Below, piece by piece: positions 7,230 to 14,916 of a DNA stretch of 33,715 nt. Position numbers and translations under genes: made by a program. The notes below the pieces were generated by a model. It was not told where the DNA came from. It was given only the letters and a program-made list of their open reading frames with translations, and ran no database searches. The DNA is from an uncultured Cycloclasticus sp. (GTDB lineage Bacteria > Pseudomonadota > Gammaproteobacteria > Methylococcales > Cycloclasticaceae), in assembly GCA_913057515.1 (NCBI GenBank), contig CAJXOJ010000022.1, forward strand, positions 1 through 33,715, given 5' to 3'. Position 1 is the first letter of the stretch. Each line of letters opens with the position of its first letter.

Positions 7230-7257
7230 AGTATATCCTAGTTATCTAAAGAGACAA
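7230..7257 (-). promoter_or_regulatory. Probable integrase promoter
   Basis: On the minus strand TTGTCT (-35; 7252-7257) and TATACT (-10; 7230-7235) are spaced 16 bp. The start would be near 7223, giving a leader of about 60 nt that contains the tandem CGGGTCAATG repeat. Confidence 0.55.
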
Positions 7258-7346
7258 AGAAATAAGTCACCATCCCTTTACATACAAGGCTTTAGAGGTC
7301 TGATGCATTGATTTAAGCGGGGCTAGTAAAACCGTACTACATGTAA

Positions 7347-7402
7347 CTTAAAATCCCGCGACCTTAACAGTCGTGCCGGTTCGATTCCGGCCCCAGGCAC
7401 CA
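7347..7402 (+). other. Attachment site: 3' fragment of tRNA-Leu(TAA)
   Basis: The sequence reads as the 3' part of a tRNA-Leu: anticodon loop CTTAAAA (7347-7353, anticodon TAA at 7349-7351), the 3' side of the anticodon stem, a variable arm, the T arm (GCCGG TTCGATT CCGGC), acceptor strand CCCAGGC, discriminator A and CCA (7400-7402). The 5' half is missing; bases before 7346 do not pair with the stem. This is what an integrase crossing over in the anticodon loop leaves on the distal side. Confidence 0.88.
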
Positions 7403-7414
7403 TTGAATAACAAG

Positions 7415-7446
7415 GACTTAGTTCGTTTCGGACTAGGTCTTTTTTA
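7415..7446 (+). terminator. Rho-independent terminator of the tRNA-Leu locus
   Basis: GACTTAGTTCG (7415-7425) pairs over 11 bp, two of them G-U, with CGGACTAGGTC (7429-7439). The loop is TTT and six T follow. It lies 12 bp after the tRNA CCA end and is presumably the native tRNA terminator. The stop codon of the convergent minus-strand gene (7444-7446) is in the T tract. Confidence 0.85.
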
Positions 7447-8340
7447 TTGCTTGGCAGTTAATTTTAAAGCATCCTCGAATCCACTTCGAGGGTTCTCACC
7501 AGGGTAGTCAGTATGCATTAGCCCCTTGTCGTATAGTTCCAGCCAAAGCGATAAAGCAGCATGAGTACCAAAGTTATCTTTTTCCGGATCAATTTTATTC
7601 AAATATGCATCCGGTAATAACGCCATATCCTCTGGGTACCATGAATTAGTAGTAAAACCATTATGCTGGTTATCATTGCTGCAAATAAACTGTGAGCCCT
7701 CCTTCAGGCGGTTTATTTCTTTAATGGGTACTTCATATCCTTTAACCCAAACTTTATTTTTACACGACAGTGCAATACATGCAGTCAAGTAAGCGCGACA
7801 TTTCCAATATTTAAAAACCCACCCATTGCAAATATGTTGGCGATATATTGGCTTCTCACCAATATAACCAATCGTCTCTTCTAAAATTAACAGGGCGTCT
7901 TCTTCTTGGAATTTATCATAAGTAACAACTAATTCAGCATGCAAATCACTGGGGTTTTTGCTTTTTATTCCACAAATAAAGGTCTCAAACTGCTCTGGTT
8001 TTTTATAGAAATTATGTAGTGGGTAAACCTGACTGTCGGCACCATCTAGCCATTCACGACGTACAGCAAACATTTCGCAAGCATCATTCAGTATTTCTTC
8101 ATCAAGTTTAATCAGAATACTGTCTTCATCTTTTACATCAACAAGCCTTAACCCATGGCCAAAGAAACCAGGTATTTGATTTTTGTGAATTCCGTGATTT
8201 TCGAACAATAAGAAAAAGCGTGAAGCTACGCTCATCTGATTTTTGGGCTTGATAAAACTTTTGATACCAAGAAGTTTACAGACCTGACCTACTATCGATA
8301 GGACGGTACTGGTTAATTTAAGCTGCGTAAAAATATCCAT
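7444..8340 (-). CDS. Hypothetical protein, last gene of the defence operon
   Basis: A 298-residue protein of unknown function. An N-terminal part (about 35-100) contains NQIPGFFGHGLRLVDV followed by EMFAVRREWLDGAD, a pattern recalled from uncharacterised proteins with an Xre-like helix-turn-helix. The rest is unassigned, with scattered Cys and Trp. It follows the GIY-YIG gene by 30 bp on the same strand, so it probably belongs to the restriction/Hachiman operon. Its stop codon lies in the T tract of the tRNA-Leu terminator. It could be a regulator or an accessory defence factor. Confidence 0.7.
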   Translation of the reverse strand: MDIFTQLKLTSTVLSIVGQVCKLLGIKSFIKPKNQMSVASRFFLLFENHGIHKNQIPGFFGHGLRLVDVKDEDSILIKLDEEILNDACEMFAVRREWLDGADSQVYPLHNFYKKPEQFETFICGIKSKNPSDLHAELVVTYDKFQEEDALLILEETIGYIGEKPIYRQHICNGWVFKYWKCRAYLTACIALSCKNKVWVKGYEVPIKEINRLKEGSQFICSNDNQHNGFTTNSWYPEDMALLPDAYLNKIDPEKDNFGTHAALSLWLELYDKGLMHTDYPGENPRSGFEDALKLTAKQ

Positions 8341-8370
8341 TAACTTCGTAATATAATTAAAATTAGCAAA

Positions 8371-9204
8371 TTAATTATCCAAATCTTTAAGCGTTTGCCC
8401 TGCCTTGTTTTTCCAAGCGGTTAAACCATTCGTCGACCCGCCTCTAACTGTAGCACCTGCTGCGCTTGGACTGCTAAACTCAAAATCACGGGCAAATACA
8501 TAATGGTCACCGGCATCCGTTAGTGTTTTGTTTGCGATTAATTCTTCCCGTTTAATTTGCCAAGATTTAGCTGAAGGGCGATGCTTTTTCACCGCTTGCG
8601 AACCTTCTGCAACAAGAAAACCGTTTGATGTACGTCGTCCTTTAGCGATTAACCCTTTAATTGAACAAAATATCCACTCTTTTGCATCTAACGGGATAGA
8701 TTCAGGCACTTCAAAAGTATTTAATCCCAATACCGGTAATAATTGAAAAATTTTGTCTAAATATTGTTTCATATCAGCGACATCGGACTCAGGCAAACTA
8801 GACCCACTTCCCTGACCATTATCGGTAACAAGCGCTAATTCATTTGCTCTGTTAATTACCTGCCCCTCAAGATACTTAATATGTGCCTTGGTCAGGTTAT
8901 TGTCTTTACTGATAAAACTAATAACCTTGGTCCAAAACTCTCTGTCTTTGTGAGACTTATGGCCGAGTCTATCCGAAACATTATCTGCCTCACCAATATA
9001 GATTTTTTGATCACCTGTATTTTCATCAACACCAATTAAAAAATAAATACCAGGGGATTTTAGTTCTAGTCGTGCTCGCAGTTCAGAAAGCTCTGAACGA
9101 GGGCCAGCTATCGCCAAGCCAGACCAATTAGAAATTTCCGCCGTGCGCAAACCATCAGGTTGACCGTTTGCTAAAAACAGTTTGATAGTAGTTGGGTAAG
9201 CCAT
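8371..9204 (-). CDS. GIY-YIG nuclease-family protein with DUF4357 domain
   Basis: A 277-residue protein. The GIY-YIG domain (about 50-140) shows GIY at 52-54, YIG at 69-71 within KIYIGEADNV, a conserved Arg79 and a Glu in YLEGQVI. The C-terminal end (about 225-277) has the Ser-Pro-Ser-x-Ala-Ala and NGLTAWKN pattern of DUF4357. The same architecture is commonly found beside type I restriction genes. The start overlaps the hsdM stop by one base (TAATG), so it is co-translated. It may be a nicking nuclease or modification-linked effector; its activity is untested. Confidence 0.9.
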   Translation of the reverse strand: MAYPTTIKLFLANGQPDGLRTAEISNWSGLAIAGPRSELSELRARLELKSPGIYFLIGVDENTGDQKIYIGEADNVSDRLGHKSHKDREFWTKVISFISKDNNLTKAHIKYLEGQVINRANELALVTDNGQGSGSSLPESDVADMKQYLDKIFQLLPVLGLNTFEVPESIPLDAKEWIFCSIKGLIAKGRRTSNGFLVAEGSQAVKKHRPSAKSWQIKREELIANKTLTDAGDHYVFARDFEFSSPSAAGATVRGGSTNGLTAWKNKAGQTLKDLDN

Positions 9205-10700
9205 TATGTCGTAACGCCATTAATCGTTAGTATTTCCTCAACTGAACGAAATTCGGTCAAAGCAGCTTCCAATTGCTCAACAATCTCGGATGCCAATATA
9301 TCCGGTGCAGGCAGGTTTTCTGTGTCTTCTAGTGAGTCATCTTTTAACCAAAATATATCTAGATTGGTTTTATCACGGGCTATCACTTCATCATAACTGT
9401 AACTACGCCAGCGCCCTTCTCCTGTTTCTTCATCCCAAGTCGCTTTACGTTTTTTAATATCGTTGGGTTTATAAAGCGCGATAAACTCTTCAAAATCACC
9501 TTTATTTAAGCGATTTTGTTTTAGCGTTTTATGTACATTGGTGCGGTAGTCATAAACCCAAAGCTTTTTTGTCCATGCTGTTTTCGCAGCAGGTTTGTTA
9601 TCGAAGAAGATAACATTAGCTTTTACGCCTTGTGCATAAAAGATACCCGTAGGAAGACGAAGAATGGTGTGAAAATTGGTACGTTCTAACAAGTTTTTGC
9701 GAACAGTTTCACCAGCACCCCCTTCAAAGAGTACGTTGTCGGGTACTACCACGGCAGCTTTACCGTCGATTTTTAGCATATTGGCAATATGCTGAACAAA
9801 GTTAAGCTGTTTGTTTGAAGTGGTGGCCCAGAAGTCTTCTCGTTCGTAGGTGAGTTTTTCGGTTTCGGCTTTGCCGGTTTTTTCACTAATCACAGTGATT
9901 GAGCTTTTTTTACCGAACGGTGGGTTAGCTAACACGATATCGACACGGTCTTTGTCACCGACTTCTTTGGCCAAGGCATCCTGGCTAATTACCGGGCATT
10001 CGCCATCGGCACTGCCGATGCCATGCAGGTAAAGGTTCATGGCGCATAAGCGGGTAACGCTATCAACAATGTCGTTACCGCGTAATGCGTTTTCACGTAA
10101 ATGCTTTTGTTCTTTTTTTGATTTGGCATTAGGGGCCATGTAGTCATAGGCGGCTAACAAAAAACCGCCCGTGCCTGAAGCTGGGTCCGCAACGGTGTTC
10201 AGTTTGCTAACGTCGGGTTGCATCACCTCTGTCATTGCTTCTATCAATGCACGCGGGGTAAAGTATTGGCCTGCACCGCCTTTAACATCCTGGGCGTTAC
10301 GTTCTAACAAGCCTTCGTAAATTTCACCTTTCACATCTACCGGTAGAGTTGACCAGGCCTCTTTTTCGATCATTTTGATCAGACGCTCCAGCTTGGCAGG
10401 GTCTTGTATTTTGTTTTGCGCCTTACGGAAGATAGTGCCTAACATACCGCCTTCTTTACCTAAAGCTTCCAGGGTATGGCGGTATTGAATTTCCAGTGCA
10501 TCACCATCGAGCTTTACCAGTTTTGACCAGCTGTAGTCATCTGGTACAGCCACTTGCTGGCCAGAGGTTTCTCGCTCATCGGCCATTTTAAGGAAAATAA
10601 GGAATGTTATTTGCTCAACGTAGTCGCCGTAGCCTACACCGTCATCGCGTAGTACGTGGGCGTAGTTCCAGACTTTGTTTACTATTTCTGATGCGCTCAT
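9204..10700 (-). CDS. hsdM: Type I restriction-modification methyltransferase subunit (HsdM)
   Basis: A 498-residue N6-adenine methyltransferase subunit. An N-terminal HsdM helical domain (about 5-130) is followed by GAGQYFTPRALI (142-153), the SAM-binding motif I DPASGTGGFL (172-181) and the catalytic NPPF (259-262). With HsdS it methylates the recognition sequence; with HsdR added it restricts. It starts 3 bp after hamB, so its expression depends on a transcript running through the Hachiman genes. It is separated from hsdS and hsdR by hamA and hamB, which is unusual. Confidence 0.96.
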   Translation of the reverse strand: MSASEIVNKVWNYAHVLRDDGVGYGDYVEQITFLIFLKMADERETSGQQVAVPDDYSWSKLVKLDGDALEIQYRHTLEALGKEGGMLGTIFRKAQNKIQDPAKLERLIKMIEKEAWSTLPVDVKGEIYEGLLERNAQDVKGGAGQYFTPRALIEAMTEVMQPDVSKLNTVADPASGTGGFLLAAYDYMAPNAKSKKEQKHLRENALRGNDIVDSVTRLCAMNLYLHGIGSADGECPVISQDALAKEVGDKDRVDIVLANPPFGKKSSITVISEKTGKAETEKLTYEREDFWATTSNKQLNFVQHIANMLKIDGKAAVVVPDNVLFEGGAGETVRKNLLERTNFHTILRLPTGIFYAQGVKANVIFFDNKPAAKTAWTKKLWVYDYRTNVHKTLKQNRLNKGDFEEFIALYKPNDIKKRKATWDEETGEGRWRSYSYDEVIARDKTNLDIFWLKDDSLEDTENLPAPDILASEIVEQLEAALTEFRSVEEILTINGVTT

Positions 10701-10703
10701 AAA

Positions 10704-12809
10704 CTAAATATGTTCCTTCACATCTTCTATGATGTGTTTTTCAAAATGAGTATAAATATCTTGATCATATTCATAGCCTCGAAGCTGTGAAATAGCCAAA
10801 TCAATATTTTCGGAAATACTTATTTGGGCATCAACTTTTTCACCAATTTGTATAGGAAGCCCAAACTCTTCAAGAGCTATTAAAGAAGACTTCCCAAAAA
10901 AAGATTCGACATTAGCAGCAAAGAAAGAATAATCACCAGCAGAACCAAACTTAGGCCGCAAAATATATTCCTGTATGCTATCCAATATCATTAGAAGTCT
11001 AGGGAAAGTATACCCTGCCCAGTTACGGTCAAAATCTAATATCCTTTCGACAGCCTCATCAGCATCTTTAGCCTGAAATTGTCCCGGCTTAAGCTCATCA
11101 GCAATCCTATTTTTTAGATTTCTGTCTTTATATAAAGAAAAGATCTTCAAAGTTAATTGTTTTGGTGAAACTATCCCCGCTTTTCCTCTACTAACAAGAT
11201 GCTCCCATATTAAGTCACAACAAAACTCTAGCTGTTTGTACTTTGGATATGCATCCCAAATCAACTTGGAAGCATCCTCAGCTCCCAACTCATCAATTAT
11301 CTTAGCTAGGTTTATTAGGTCGTTAGGGTTAACTGCTGAGTTAAAGCGAATTAATTCAATTGGTAATACACGCTGATCAAAGTATTCACTTAGTCTTTGC
11401 TTAGAGGTTTCTTTCAAATCATCTTTATCTAATTGAATAAGTAAGCTCTCAGGAACATTTTCACCTTGTGAATAAAATGGAAAATCCACGAATGGAAGTT
11501 CTTCCTGCGGCGGTGCATTGAAAATATAAACATGCCCAATAAAATGCTGGAACATTCTGCCTCCTCTACCTTTAATATTATTAAAAGTAAAAAAGTCATA
11601 TCTTCTATTGCCAATTTTGTGATCAAAAATAACAATATTTTTTGCAGAAGTATTCACACCCTCAATCAATGTTGAAGTACATAATAGAAATTTAACTTTA
11701 CAGTCATTAAAAAGCTTTACAGATACCTGAGCTAACGACCTAGGCAATCTGCCATGATGTAGTGCAACACCATGTCGTAAAGATCTTGGAAAAACCCACT
11801 CCTCATGAAATTCACCTTCTATCCATTCTGCGGCCTCATTAACATCAACATCCTCTATCACTTCGAGCCTTTCCAAAAGCTTATGTGCGACTTTATTAAC
11901 TCTATTGGGTGATTTACAATATACTAAGGTCTGTCCATCCAACCCAGCCAGCAAATCCATCAAGGAGTCGAGCTCATCTTCTCCAGGCTGGATATATTGA
12001 ACCTCACTTACTACTGTAGAAAAAGAAGTATTGTAAAAGTTACACTTTAGGTCACGATCAAGATTGTCAGGAATTTGTTGGATATTTGGACCTAGCAGAT
12101 AGAACTGACCACCCATTTTAAACAACTTATAAAATGCCTGATTTAACGAAACTGCCCTTTCTTCATCGCGATCCAAAGCTCCTATTTTATAAAACTCATC
12201 TACTACAAAAAAATCCATCTTAGGAAGGTTTCCATAAGCATTTAATCTTTCAGCAGTAAAAATAAAAATATTTCGATTGGCAGGCTCTTGCGTTATTTGA
12301 GTTACTATTTTGTATAAACCAGAAAATCTAGACAGTCTTCTCCTAGTTTCATCAATCAATGCAATCGTAGGAACAACTACCGCAATATTTTCATAGCGAT
12401 TCAATTCAATAATAGAATCTACAATCTTGCTTTTTCCAAAACTCGTTGGCGCACTCAAAATCACATTCTCGCCAGAGATCAGCTTATGGTATACATCAGC
12501 CTGTGCACGATGAAAAACTATACTTCCATCATCATTTAAGGGCTTAAAAAACTCATAAGCTAAGCTATCCCTTAAACTCAAAGTATCTTCATCAATATAC
12601 GGCAATAGACCCACCTCCCTTACAAGGGCATCGATAATTTCATTAAACTCTTCAAAATATTTTCTTTGATCAAGAACCCTAAGGACCAGCTCTCTTGAAA
12701 ATGATTCACTTTCACCTTCATTAATTACTGACGAAATCATTCTCAAGATTTCAAACTGATTTGTAGAGTCAGGCTCTAATAAGGATATTTCTGCTATTAT
12801 ATCTTCCAT
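10704..12809 (-). CDS. hamB: Hachiman helicase HamB
   Basis: A 701-residue superfamily 2, Ski2-like helicase. Numbered from ATG 12809: Walker A SAPTSFGKS (119-127), DEFY in place of DExH (204-207), GVALHHGRLPR (347-357), CTSTLIEGVN (377-386) and the motif VI-like NIKGRGGRM (411-419). It follows a DUF1837 gene, the Hachiman arrangement, in which HamB surveys DNA and HamA is the nuclease. ATG 12809 is preferred: it comes 2 bp after the hamA stop, like the 2-bp gap before hamA. A TTG at 12827 would overlap hamA by 16 bp. AT-rich compared with hsdR. Confidence 0.92.
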   Translation of the reverse strand: MEDIIAEISLLEPDSTNQFEILRMISSVINEGESESFSRELVLRVLDQRKYFEEFNEIIDALVREVGLLPYIDEDTLSLRDSLAYEFFKPLNDDGSIVFHRAQADVYHKLISGENVILSAPTSFGKSKIVDSIIELNRYENIAVVVPTIALIDETRRRLSRFSGLYKIVTQITQEPANRNIFIFTAERLNAYGNLPKMDFFVVDEFYKIGALDRDEERAVSLNQAFYKLFKMGGQFYLLGPNIQQIPDNLDRDLKCNFYNTSFSTVVSEVQYIQPGEDELDSLMDLLAGLDGQTLVYCKSPNRVNKVAHKLLERLEVIEDVDVNEAAEWIEGEFHEEWVFPRSLRHGVALHHGRLPRSLAQVSVKLFNDCKVKFLLCTSTLIEGVNTSAKNIVIFDHKIGNRRYDFFTFNNIKGRGGRMFQHFIGHVYIFNAPPQEELPFVDFPFYSQGENVPESLLIQLDKDDLKETSKQRLSEYFDQRVLPIELIRFNSAVNPNDLINLAKIIDELGAEDASKLIWDAYPKYKQLEFCCDLIWEHLVSRGKAGIVSPKQLTLKIFSLYKDRNLKNRIADELKPGQFQAKDADEAVERILDFDRNWAGYTFPRLLMILDSIQEYILRPKFGSAGDYSFFAANVESFFGKSSLIALEEFGLPIQIGEKVDAQISISENIDLAISQLRGYEYDQDIYTHFEKHIIEDVKEHI

Positions 12810-12811
12810 AA

Positions 12812-13657
12812 TTACAATGCCTGCCAAGTCTTTAATTTTTCGTCCAGCTTAGTAATTAGCTCTTTTTTGTTCTTCAATGGCACTAAAAACAATTGAATTA
12901 CTACGTTTTCTGGCAATGATCTACCCGCAAATTTTTCGTAATTACTAGCAATCTCTTCCTCAAACGCTGCTTTGTATTCATCACTGCAGCTAGTAAAACT
13001 ATCTACCGCACTACTTTCATAAGTTAGCAATACCGGTATTACCACCTGACGAAATACATCATCTAAGCTCACATTAGGATCTAAAAGTCGCCCTAACTCT
13101 TGCGCATGAGGCCAATTAGAATCTATCTTCCCTTTGATCAATAAAAACTCATCTCTCAAATAATCTTTATTGGTATGATCTTCGAGCTCTGCAACAACAT
13201 CTCTAATTGCACCATTAATATCTTTGTAAAATTTAACTTCGCCCAGCCACAACTCTAAATCTTGGCCATTAGGTACAACGTGAACTGCATCGAAACCTTT
13301 AACTGTATTATTTGCTGCAGACTTATAATAAATCTTAGATATTGCGGGCAATGAGCCAAAAACCTGCCTAACTGCAGCATGAAGCATTAACTCGCCAAAC
13401 TCTCCACGATTTTTAAATTTCCCAGATGTATAAAGCTTCCTAAATGCTTCTCGCATCAAGGAAATCATATTTCCTGAATCAAGGTTTGCGATCTCTTCAT
13501 AAGTCAAACAAAACTCAGGCATCCACTCCATCAAATGATCAACTAATCCATCATAACGCCACTCACCTAACTCATATCCCACACATAGGCCTGTTAAACC
13601 AGGAGCAAGACTTAAGTCATGAACTCTCACTTCAAAAAAATCTGTTGGTTTTTGCAT
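12812..13657 (-). CDS. hamA: Hachiman nuclease HamA (DUF1837)
   Basis: A 281-residue DUF1837 protein. The nuclease core shows GEFGELMLH (85-93), then GFDAVHV (121-127, Asp123) and LWLGEVKFY (136-144, Glu140 and Lys142), a PD-(D/E)xK-type D...ExK signature. In Hachiman, HamA is held by HamB and degrades DNA when phage is sensed. It begins 2 bp after the hsdS stop (TAG CT ATG), so the Hachiman pair is inserted seamlessly into the restriction operon. Identification rests on the motif set and on the adjacent helicase. Confidence 0.92.
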   Translation of the reverse strand: MQKPTDFFEVRVHDLSLAPGLTGLCVGYELGEWRYDGLVDHLMEWMPEFCLTYEEIANLDSGNMISLMREAFRKLYTSGKFKNRGEFGELMLHAAVRQVFGSLPAISKIYYKSAANNTVKGFDAVHVVPNGQDLELWLGEVKFYKDINGAIRDVVAELEDHTNKDYLRDEFLLIKGKIDSNWPHAQELGRLLDPNVSLDDVFRQVVIPVLLTYESSAVDSFTSCSDEYKAAFEEEIASNYEKFAGRSLPENVVIQLFLVPLKNKKELITKLDEKLKTWQAL

Positions 13658-13659
13658 AG

Positions 13660-14916
13660 CTAATTTAACACCCCTGAAAAAGCCGAAGCTAAGACCGACT
13701 GTTTGTTTTTTTCTGCTTTTAGTAACTGAATATCAAGCTCATTTGCTAAACGCCCAATAGCATCGAATTTAGCTTCTACCTGCCCTACTATTTCAGATTG
13801 CTCGACCATACCTGGCAACGGCAATGTTATATCTCGAACTTTAGTTAAATTTAAATTAGGCTGATTTCCACCTGATGCAGCTTTTCGCGTCTCTTCATAA
13901 TTTTCATATAAACGCAGTCGCACATAAGAATTACTAGCTTTTTCTTGATCAACAATGATAGCTGCACAAGCTTGATTGCATGTTGCCTGAAAAGTAATTT
14001 CAGTTACTTGGCCCCTAGTCTTGCCTTCGCCATACATTGCTAGAAGCAATGTTCCAGAACCAAAGAGCTTAAGCCCTGAGTCAACCGCCGCTTGAGTTAC
14101 AAACTGATCAGCCTCATTTGTAAAATCATTATTAGTCGCCGAACTTGTTAACCAAGGAATAGTTCCGCCTTCCCAAAACTCTTGATTTGAACGCTTTGGA
14201 GTTTTGCCTGTTTGAACTAAAGCTATCTCACCAATCGTAGTTTGCTCCCACTCATCTAATGAAATTTTATTCTGTTCACGCCACTCCTTGGTGAGCTCGC
14301 CGGTGACGGCGGCTTTGAGAACGGATTGGCGGTACTGTTTGAGTAGTTGTTTGACTTTGTTGAGGGCTTCGATGCCGGCGTCGATATGGGAGAAGAGTTC
14401 TTCGATTTTTGCGACGATGCGTTTTTGTTGTTCGAGGGGAGCGATTGGAATTGGTAACTGTTTTGCTTTGGACCCAGACAGCTCTAGAAAGGTTGTTCCA
14501 CTGGCAAAACTTTCAGCTAATTGCTTGCTACCCTTTAGCCACCAATAAACATAGTCAGGTAGTATCTTGTCTGACTTAATAACGAAGCTCTTGAATCCTT
14601 GGTTTGTGCATATTTCATTTTTAGCGATTACCACATAACCAATCGGTGCTCGTGAAGTAAAAAGCACCGTGCCCGCTGGCATAATCTTAGCTGATGAAGA
14701 ATTAAGGCCATCTTCTGTTATAAACCGCGCACCATTTGAGACATATTTTTCTTTATAGCCTGAAAGATCCGCTGGAGTAAGCCAAGGAATACTCCCATTT
14801 TGGTAGAAGCGTTTTTCTTTAGATTTAGGTGTGCCTCCTCCAACAACGTCAGAGATGTTATCCATTGTCGTCCAGGCCCAATTTTCAGGTAATTCTTTTT
14901 TAACAACATTGCTCAT
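13660..14916 (-). CDS. hsdS: Type I restriction specificity subunit (HsdS)
   Basis: A 418-residue protein with two target recognition domains (about 8-155 and 222-370), each opening with a GxTPK/SxxxxF...GSIPWLT-type motif, separated by the conserved coiled coil LEQQKRIVAKIEELFSHIDA (161-180) and onward. A second coiled coil closes the protein. The two domains read a bipartite DNA target, which cannot be predicted here. Start overlaps the hsdR stop (ATGA). The part encoding the central conserved region (about 14280-14450) is visibly more GC-rich than the target domains, as expected from domain exchange. Confidence 0.95.
   Translation of the reverse strand: MSNVVKKELPENWAWTTMDNISDVVGGGTPKSKEKRFYQNGSIPWLTPADLSGYKEKYVSNGARFITEDGLNSSSAKIMPAGTVLFTSRAPIGYVVIAKNEICTNQGFKSFVIKSDKILPDYVYWWLKGSKQLAESFASGTTFLELSGSKAKQLPIPIAPLEQQKRIVAKIEELFSHIDAGIEALNKVKQLLKQYRQSVLKAAVTGELTKEWREQNKISLDEWEQTTIGEIALVQTGKTPKRSNQEFWEGGTIPWLTSSATNNDFTNEADQFVTQAAVDSGLKLFGSGTLLLAMYGEGKTRGQVTEITFQATCNQACAAIIVDQEKASNSYVRLRLYENYEETRKAASGGNQPNLNLTKVRDITLPLPGMVEQSEIVGQVEAKFDAIGRLANELDIQLLKAEKNKQSVLASAFSGVLN

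Larger units (their letters stand above)
47..7402. mobile_element. Integrative element, right part, inserted at tRNA-Leu(TAA)
   Basis: The right boundary is a tRNA-Leu 3' fragment (7347-7402) beside a tyrosine recombinase gene. The content is typical of small integrative elements or phage satellites: an AlpA-like protein, a Rha-type regulator, a putative replication protein, a toxin-antitoxin pair and an HGGxSTG protein. No structural, packaging or conjugation genes are visible. The tRNA fragment reads rightwards and lacks its 5' half, so the element lies to its left and the rebuilt tRNA-Leu should be at the other end, beyond the contig. Whether this is a satellite, a defective prophage or an integrated plasmid cannot be decided from this part. 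Confidence 0.75.

Noticed and set aside
7340..7402. Complete tRNA-Leu gene
   Set aside because: No 5' acceptor strand, D arm or 5' anticodon stem matches upstream; only the part from the anticodon loop onward is present.
12810..12827. TTG start for hamB at 12827
   Set aside because: It would overlap hamA by 16 bp; ATG 12809 gives a 2-bp gap like the other junctions and begins with the family-like acidic helix.
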